From positions 1-37,148 of the forward strand of contig JALORC010000070.1 in NCBI GenBank assembly GCA_025459175.1: DNA of 37,148 bases, read 5' to 3'. A program made the translations under genes and the position numbers. The stretch is from Planctomycetota bacterium. Its GTDB lineage: Bacteria > Planctomycetota > UBA1135 > UBA2386. Of the stretch, positions 31,920-37,148 are shown one piece after another (position 1 is the first letter of the stretch; the number at the start of each line of letters is the position of its first letter). The notes under the pieces are model-generated. The model saw only the letters and a program-made list of their open reading frames with translations, made no database searches and had not been told where the DNA came from.

Positions 31920-34433
31920 ATGGCCACCCGCTGCTCGTCACTCCTCCTCCCCGTGTTCGCCGGCGCCGCATCACTGACGGCCCAATGCGCCAACGCGTGG
32001 GTGCCGTTCGGAGCCATACCCGGCGTCGACGACATGGTGCTGGCCGTCGCCGACTGGGACCCGGACGGCCCGGGCCCGGCCGGGCCGCGCATCGCGGTCG
32101 GCGGCATGTTCACGGCCGCCGGCAGCGCAGCCGCGACCGGCAGCGCCGCGTGGGATCAGCAGACCGCGACCTGGTCGGCGCTCGGTGCCGGCACGCCCGG
32201 CCAGCCGAGAGTGCGAGTGCTGCTGGCGCTGCCCAACGGCGACCTGATCGCCGGCGGCGCCACCGTGACCACCACCGCGCAGCCGCTGGTCCGCTGGAAC
32301 GGCGTCACCTGGTCGTCGTTCGGCGGCCTGTCCGGCCCGGCGATCGTCAACACCCTCGCCCTGCTGCCCAACGGCAACCTCGCGGTCGGCGGCACCTTCA
32401 CCGCGGCCGGCTCCGGACCGCTGCCCTACCTCGGCATCTGGAACGGCACGGCGTGGAGTTCCCCCGCCGGCGGTATGGACGGGCCGGTGCAGCACCTGCT
32501 CGCCATGCCGAACGGCGACCTGGTCGCCTTCGGCTCGTTCTCGGTCGCGGGTGGTGTGGCTTGCAACGGCGCCGCGCGCTGGAACGGCACCGCCTGGTCG
32601 GCGCTCGGCAGCGGCGTGCTTGGCGCCGATTGCGCCATCGCGCTGCCCAACGGCGATCTGGTCGTCGGTGGCACGTTCGCGCAAGCCGGCGGCGTGGCGG
32701 CGAACCGACTCGCGCGCTGGGACGGCAGCGCGTGGTCCGAGTTCGGCGGCGGCATCGGCGGCAGCGGCTTCGCCGGGATCGGCGTACGCGGGCTCGCGCT
32801 GCTGCCGAACGGCGACCTGTGCGCCGGCGGCTTTTTCATGACCGCCGGCGGCGCCGCCATCCCGAACCTCGCGCGCTGGGACGGCAGCTCCTGGTCGCCG
32901 TTCGGGGCCGGGATCCCCATCGGCCTGGTGAACTCGCTCGTGGTCCGGCCGAGCGGCGAGCTCGTGGTCGGCGGCACCTTCGGCGTCGCGGGCGGCATCG
33001 CCGCCAGTCGCGTCGCCCGGTGGGACGGCACCACCTGGTCGTCGCTCGGGGTCGGCGAGGCGCCGAACGACGACGTGCGGGCGCTGCTGCCGATGCCGGA
33101 CGGCTCGGTGCTCGCCGGTGGTGCGTTCCAGACCGCAGGTGGAACCATCGCGAACGGCATCGCGCGGTGGGATGGTGCGGGGTGGTCGCCGCTCGGCACG
33201 GGCTTCCCGCCGTACGGACGCGTGCACGCCATGGCGCGCCGCGCCAACGGCGGATTGATCGCCGGCGGCAGCGGCGTCGTCGGCACCTGGGACGGCACCT
33301 CGTGGACCATGCTGCCGACCAACTTCGGCGCCGCCGTCCCCCATGCCGACCTGATCGAAGCCGTGGCCGAGCTGCCGAACGGCGACATCGTCATCGCTGG
33401 CGAGTTCGTGCAGACCGGCCCGCCGTGGCTGCTGGGTCTCGCGCGCTGGAACGGTTCATCGTGGGCGCCGATCGGCGGCCAGACTGCCGGTCAGGTACAT
33501 GCACTGGCGACGCTCGCCAATGGCGACCTCGTCATCGGCGGCTACCTGTTCGCGATGTCCCCGCCGGTGCGCGGCATCGCGCGCTGGAACGGCACCACAT
33601 GGTCGCCGTTTGGCTCCGGCCTGCAGATGTGGGGCAGCGACGGCGAGGTGTTCGCGATCGCGCCCCTGCCCGGCGGCGGCCTGCTGGTCGGTGGCGCCTT
33701 CAACACCGCCGGTGGCCAACCCGCGAACCACATCGCCCGGTGGGACGGCACCGCATGGTCGCCGCTCGGCAGTGGCACCAACGAGGCCGTGCGCGCGCTG
33801 CACGTGCTGCCGAACGGCGACGTGATCGCCGCCGGCGATTTCTCGCTGGCTGGCGGCGTGCCGGCGAATCGCATCGCGCGCTGGAACGGCACTGCCTGGT
33901 CGGCGATCGGCAGCGGCGTGCAGGGCTCGTTCCCCCGCATCTCTGCGATCGCCGCCCTGCCCGACGGCAACCTGCTGCTCGGTGGCGGCATGTCCGGCGC
34001 CGGTGGGCAGCCGTCGCCGAACCTGGTCGGGCTCACCACGACGTGCCCGGCGAGCGTGCAGAGTGCCGGTGCCGGCTGCGCCGGCCTCTCGGTCACCGCC
34101 TCCCTGCCGTGGACCGGCAGCGTGTGGCGCGCGGATGCCAGCGGCTTGCCGAATGCGGCGCTGGTCGCCGCGGTGCACGGCTTCGCGCCGACGTCGCTGC
34201 CGCTCGCGGCGGTGTTCGCGACCGCGCTGCCCGGGTGCACGCTGCATGCGAATCCCGAGGCCGTCGACCTGATCCTCGGCGCCAACGGGACCGCGGTGTT
34301 CCAGTACTTGCTGCCGAACGCGCCGGCGCTGGCCGGCATCGGCTTCCGGCACCAGATGGTGTCGATCGCTCTCGACGCGACGCTCGCCGTCACCGCCACC
34401 AACGCGCTGTCGCTGACCGTGGGTTCCTTCTGA
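31920..34433 (+). CDS. Secreted protein with 13 tandem Trp-rich propeller repeats
   Basis: An 837-residue protein with a signal peptide (MATRCSSLLLPVFAGAASLTAQC). Thirteen repeats of about 50 residues each combine LPNGDLxxGGxF, AGG and ARWNG/ARWDGxxWSxLGxG; the Trp motif is copied from the first (AAWDQQTATWSALG) to the last (ARWNGTAWSAIG). The third and ninth copies are the most divergent (GIWNGTAWSSPAG, GTWDGTSWTMLP). The pattern resembles delta-60 type repeats that form beta-propellers, and thirteen copies suggest two propellers. The final 130 residues (from CPASVQSAGAGCAGLSV) are a separate module ending FRHQMVSIALDA then TATNALSLTVG, shared with other secreted proteins in this window. Probably a cell-surface protein; the ligand is unknown. 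Confidence 0.82.
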   Translation: MATRCSSLLLPVFAGAASLTAQCANAWVPFGAIPGVDDMVLAVADWDPDGPGPAGPRIAVGGMFTAAGSAAATGSAAWDQQTATWSALGAGTPGQPRVRVLLALPNGDLIAGGATVTTTAQPLVRWNGVTWSSFGGLSGPAIVNTLALLPNGNLAVGGTFTAAGSGPLPYLGIWNGTAWSSPAGGMDGPVQHLLAMPNGDLVAFGSFSVAGGVACNGAARWNGTAWSALGSGVLGADCAIALPNGDLVVGGTFAQAGGVAANRLARWDGSAWSEFGGGIGGSGFAGIGVRGLALLPNGDLCAGGFFMTAGGAAIPNLARWDGSSWSPFGAGIPIGLVNSLVVRPSGELVVGGTFGVAGGIAASRVARWDGTTWSSLGVGEAPNDDVRALLPMPDGSVLAGGAFQTAGGTIANGIARWDGAGWSPLGTGFPPYGRVHAMARRANGGLIAGGSGVVGTWDGTSWTMLPTNFGAAVPHADLIEAVAELPNGDIVIAGEFVQTGPPWLLGLARWNGSSWAPIGGQTAGQVHALATLANGDLVIGGYLFAMSPPVRGIARWNGTTWSPFGSGLQMWGSDGEVFAIAPLPGGGLLVGGAFNTAGGQPANHIARWDGTAWSPLGSGTNEAVRALHVLPNGDVIAAGDFSLAGGVPANRIARWNGTAWSAIGSGVQGSFPRISAIAALPDGNLLLGGGMSGAGGQPSPNLVGLTTTCPASVQSAGAGCAGLSVTASLPWTGSVWRADASGLPNAALVAAVHGFAPTSLPLAAVFATALPGCTLHANPEAVDLILGANGTAVFQYLLPNAPALAGIGFRHQMVSIALDATLAVTATNALSLTVGSF

Positions 34434-34574
34434 TCGCCGGCCGGCGCGGCGGCGTGCTGAGTGGCGGCGACGCGGTGGCGGAACGCGGCGCTTCGCCTGC
34501 GGTGGGGTGGACTCGCGGACCATACGCGCCGAGTTGCGGATCCGTCGGATTCAGTGCATCGTCTGCGGCTGACC

Positions 34575-35189
34575 ATGCCGAACCTGATCGTCGTTCACCG
34601 TTCGTCGTCGCCCGCCTCGATCGGCGGCGTGCCCGTCGCTCCGAAAGGCACCGCGTGGCCGACGTGCCGGTCGTGCAAATCCGCGATGCAGTTCCTCGCA
34701 CAGCTGCCGTTGTCGGCCCATCCGGACCCGCAACTGGCGGCTCGCGCCCAGGTGCTGCTGCTATTCCAGTGCCAAGGCGACCCAGGCATGTGCGACGAAT
34801 GGGACGCCGCGTCGGGCGGCAACGCCGCCGTGCTCTGCAGTGCGAGTGGTGTGGCGATGGCGGTGCCAGCCGGAAGGACGACCTTGCCGTCGCACTCCGC
34901 CGTCGCGTTTCGCCACTACGACGACCGCGGTGGCGAAGAGACCCCGGACGATGCCTACTGCGCGTTGCTCGAGGACGATCCGGAGGTGCTGGGCAAGCTC
35001 GGCGGCGTGCCGCTGTGGATCCAGGGTGACGAGACGCCGGCCTGTGCGTGCGGACGCACCATGACGTTCTTTGCGCAGATCGAGGACCGCGGCGGGGGCG
35101 GCATCAACTTCGGCGACTCGGGTTCCGGCTACGCCTTCGTTTGCGAAGCCTGCCGGGACCGAGCGAAGTTCCTCTGGCAGTGCTGCTGA
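34575..35189 (+). CDS. DUF1963-like (YwqG-type) cysteine-rich protein
   Basis: A 204-residue soluble protein. The N-terminal half has CRSCKSAMQFLAQLPL, followed by FQCQGDPGMCDEWDA with a GGNAAV stretch; the second half has LGGVPLWIQGD, CACGRTMTFFAQI, FGDSGSGYAFVCEAC and the ending FLWQCC. The phrases LGG-P-W-Q, FGDSGSGY and F-WQC are typical of DUF1963 proteins, which lack a firm biochemical role. Pairs of CxxC-type cysteines suggest one or two zinc sites, more than in standard members. The ATG at 34575 was chosen because the upstream in-frame part is arginine-rich. It lies 141 bases after the repeat protein. The following 280 bases hold no supported gene. Confidence 0.7.
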   Translation: MPNLIVVHRSSSPASIGGVPVAPKGTAWPTCRSCKSAMQFLAQLPLSAHPDPQLAARAQVLLLFQCQGDPGMCDEWDAASGGNAAVLCSASGVAMAVPAGRTTLPSHSAVAFRHYDDRGGEETPDDAYCALLEDDPEVLGKLGGVPLWIQGDETPACACGRTMTFFAQIEDRGGGGINFGDSGSGYAFVCEACRDRAKFLWQCC

Positions 35190-35469
35190 TCGCCGAGCGA
35201 CGCCGGCGCGAACTGACTCGTCACCCGCAGAACGCCCGCACCTCGATGCAGCGGCGCATGTTCCGCTGCAGCCGCGCGAGCTCGCCGAGCCGGCGAAGAG
35301 TGGGGTGACCGGATGGACGAGGGCGCCCGGAAGCGAGAGGATGGCCGATCGGTTACCGGGGTGAACGGGGCCGCGGCTCATTTGCTTCCCACAAGGCCCG
35401 ATGGGCTTGCAGCGTGACTTCGCCATGAGCCGAGGCGATGCGTTGCGAGAGGATCGATGGACGACACCT

Positions 35470-36636
35470 ATGAACGAACCAGCTGACCTTCATGCATTCG
35501 GGTCCGGAGTTGCCAAGGCGTGGGCCGTCTTCTCCCTGTCGATCGCTGCAGCATCAGCCCAGTCCACGCTGACGGTGGGGGCTGGACAGGCCTACCCGAC
35601 CATCAGCGCCGCGGTGGCGGTGGCCGACCACGGCGACACCGTGCTGGTAGTCGGTGGCGTGCATGCCGACGCGCCCCTGATCCAGAAGGGCATTCGCCTG
35701 ATCGGGCAGAACGCGGCGTGGACGAGCGAATCGCTGCCGTTCGGCAGCATTCGCATCCAGGGTGTGCAGGCTCCGCATACTTTCGCGATGAGCGGATTCG
35801 AGCTTCTGCCGGTACAGCCCGGTTCGCTGTCGCCGACCGTACGCAGCATCACCATCGAGGACTGCACGACCGTGGTCTCGATCGAGGCTCTCACCCGTGC
35901 GGCCTCGGGGCCGTACGCGAATTGGAGCCTGACGATCACGGATTCGTCGCAGGTCAGCCTGCGCGCCTCGCGGATCGGCTTCTGCCGAACTCGCGACAGT
36001 CTGGTCGTGATCGAGGACTGCGTGCTCGGCGCGCTCATCACGACCCCTTTGCCGCCCCTCTGGGCCACCGGAGGGAACACCGCCATGGTCGGGGGCGAAC
36101 TGCGCGGTGGCAGCTCGGTCTTCTCGACCCCGGGCCTGCAACTGGATGGCGGGAGCTTCTTCGCAACGCAGGCGACGATCCGCGGCGGGTTGCCGACGTC
36201 GTTGAGCCAGGGAGCGCCGGCGATCGCAGCAGCAGGTGGCGAGATCGTGCTGGATCCGAGTGCGGTGCTGGTGCCGTCGGGCACGTTCCCGGCAGTGACG
36301 GGCGGCGTTCCGGTGGTAGCGGCCGAGTTCGCCAGCTCCATCACCACGCTCGCGCCACTCCAGCTGAACGTTGCCAGCCACGGTCCGGCTGGCGAGTGGT
36401 TTGCGCTGATGCTCAGTGTGCCCGGACCGCTGGCAGTGACGCCGTGGGGTCGGTCGTGGGTGGATCCGAGCGCAGCATCGGTGGTGGTGCTGGCGAGCTA
36501 CGGGCTGGATCGTGAACACTCGTTCGCGGCGCCGCTGCCGCCGCTGCCCGCGGGTTTGGCAGTGGTGATGCAGCCGATCGTGCTCGCGCCGACAGGTTTC
36601 GGACTTGGTCTCCCAACCGTCGTGACGACGCGCTGA
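35470..36636 (+). CDS. Secreted right-handed beta-helix-like protein
   Basis: A 388-residue protein with a signal peptide (AKAWAVFSLSIAAASAQ). After it comes VGAGQAYPTISAAVAVADHGDTVLVV, the standard entry into pectate-lyase-like parallel beta-helix domains (DUF1565/right-handed beta helix). The middle (about 80-290) consists of short strand-turn repeats (SLTITDSSQVSLRASRI, LVVIEDCVLGALI). I see no catalytic signature, so it may bind rather than cleave polysaccharide. The last 80 residues form a module (EWFALMLSVPG, then SFAAPLPPLPAGLAVVMQPIVL) resembling the ends of other secreted proteins here. Upstream ATGs at 35401 and 35425 are possible but give a worse signal peptide. Confidence 0.75.
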   Translation: MNEPADLHAFGSGVAKAWAVFSLSIAAASAQSTLTVGAGQAYPTISAAVAVADHGDTVLVVGGVHADAPLIQKGIRLIGQNAAWTSESLPFGSIRIQGVQAPHTFAMSGFELLPVQPGSLSPTVRSITIEDCTTVVSIEALTRAASGPYANWSLTITDSSQVSLRASRIGFCRTRDSLVVIEDCVLGALITTPLPPLWATGGNTAMVGGELRGGSSVFSTPGLQLDGGSFFATQATIRGGLPTSLSQGAPAIAAAGGEIVLDPSAVLVPSGTFPAVTGGVPVVAAEFASSITTLAPLQLNVASHGPAGEWFALMLSVPGPLAVTPWGRSWVDPSAASVVVLASYGLDREHSFAAPLPPLPAGLAVVMQPIVLAPTGFGLGLPTVVTTR

Positions 36637-36791
36637 AGCGCAGCGGGGCGGGGGTCGGGCCAGCGAGTGCCGCCGCCGACCACCACGTCGCTTGCACCCA
36701 CCGTGCGGACCCCGCAGCCGCGCACCGCCACGTGCCCCGTGCTGGCAGCCGCCGGCCTTGCCGTGTTCCACCACACGACGCGGCGCTCCAA

Positions 36792-36819
36792 CAGCACCTC
36801 CGTCGTCATCACCACCGCC
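36792..36819. repeat. 28-bp intergenic element, copy 2
   Basis: This is 27 of 28 bases identical to 24357-24384, the mismatch being G for T after CACCTCC. It lies in the 218-base gap between the convergent beta-helix gene and the partial gene at the window end, 36 bases past the latter's stop. On the minus strand it reads ACGGAGGTG. No further copies were found by eye. Confidence 0.6.
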
Positions 36820-36854
36820 CGAATGGCGCGCATTCGCGCCGGGGCAGGCACGGG

Positions 36855-37148
36855 CTACCGCACCGGCACGAGACCGACGGCGTCGATCTCGTTCCAACCC
36901 TGCACCCGCTTGGTATCGAGCGTCAGCTTGACCCGGACCACCAGCGGCGACGGCTCTGCAAACGCCGCCTCGAGCACGCCGATCTCGCCCGGCGCGTAGA
37001 CGGTCGCATCCGGCCCGCTCCACACAGTCGTGGTCGCACCGGTTGCATCGACGACCTCGATCAGGACCACCGCGCCGGGGTTCCAGCTCTGCACGACCCG
37101 CACCGCCTTGGCGCGCACCGGCGGATCGAAGTCGAGCTCGAGCCATTC
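36855..37148 (-). CDS. C-terminal end of a protein with a galactose-binding-like domain, 5' part outside window
   Basis: About 97 residues are visible before the TAG at 36857-36855; the start lies beyond the window edge. It begins EWLELDFDPPVRAKAVRVVQS, continues PGAVVLIEVVDATGATTTVW and closes RVQGWNEIDAVGLVPV. This is the strand order of discoidin/F5-8-type beta-sandwiches found at the ends of secreted planctomycete and Bacteroidetes proteins: E-L-F-near the start, W-N-EIDAV-near the end. Such domains usually bind sugars or surfaces. The identity of the upstream part cannot be judged. An internal ATG at 37118 is not the true start, because the domain begins before it. Confidence 0.7.
   Translation of the reverse strand, partial: EWLELDFDPPVRAKAVRVVQSWNPGAVVLIEVVDATGATTTVWSGPDATVYAPGEIGVLEAAFAEPSPLVVRVKLTLDTKRVQGWNEIDAVGLVPVR

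Noticed and set aside
31985..34433. Regular repeats that could suggest a CRISPR array or satellite DNA
   Set aside because: The period is about 150 bases, the frame is preserved and copies vary at third positions; these are protein repeats of the Trp-rich gene.
35190..35469. Minus-strand fragment ending in an AFCG tail at about 35228-35300
   Set aside because: The open part is only about 40 codons with no start codon; it could be a gene remnant but cannot be supported.
1..37148. tRNA, rRNA, insertion sequence, integrase or phage genes
   Set aside because: I looked for cloverleaf-like sequence, transposase motifs and terminal repeats and found none I could support.

Overview
The window is GC-rich DNA, apparently from a member of the Planctomycetota, probably one of the large-genome lineages rich in lineage-specific secreted proteins. 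This assignment is an inference. It rests on many Sec-exported proteins built from FG-GAP, kelch, tandem-Trp and beta-helix repeats that share a loosely conserved C-terminal module. It also rests on sialidase-like/SGNH enzymes, a giant macroglobulin-like exported protein, and start codons that almost never have a Shine-Dalgarno sequence. I see no rRNA, tRNA, CRISPR array, insertion sequence or phage gene.

Layout. 1-3390 (minus): a tandem run made of a RES/Xre toxin-antitoxin pair, a YbaA-like DUF1428 protein and a sialidase-like/SGNH fusion cut by the window edge. 3498-5393 (plus): an ABC-F ribosome-associated ATPase, divergent from the antitoxin across a 107-bp gap that holds a symmetrical GTCC/GGAC array. 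5513-12267: a small secreted protein, a membrane protein, a bacilliredoxin, a 1066-residue secreted zinc metallopeptidase, a related exported protein that has lost its zinc ligands, and a broken nucleotidyltransferase behind its small partner gene. 12404-18682: a 2092-residue exported macroglobulin-like protein. 18686-22496: a membrane protein, a secreted kelch protein and arginyl-tRNA synthetase (the clearest housekeeping gene). 22497-25056: a geneless stretch, then divergent thioredoxin-fold proteins, one exported with only one active-site cysteine and one a lipoprotein with an intact CPFC. 25277-29993 (minus): a large FG-GAP protein and a radical SAM/SPASM protein fused to a predicted beta-propeller. 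30200-37148: secreted proteins (a duplicated-domain protein, a 13-repeat Trp-rich protein, a beta-helix protein), a small membrane protein, a DUF1963-like cysteine-rich protein, and the C-terminal end of a sugar-binding-like protein.

Most genes look monocistronic, often in convergent or divergent pairs. Translational coupling is visible only in the two GTGA overlaps (antitoxin/toxin, and small partner/nucleotidyltransferase). Three minus-strand genes have a sigma70-like promoter with the -10 box exactly six bases before the ATG, suggesting leaderless transcripts. Functionally the window is dominated by cell-envelope and extracellular proteins: at least ten products carry export signals. The items most worth following up are the radical SAM-propeller fusion, the C-terminal module recurring in five secreted proteins, the operator-like array at the toxin-antitoxin locus, and a 28-bp element present in two distant intergenic regions.
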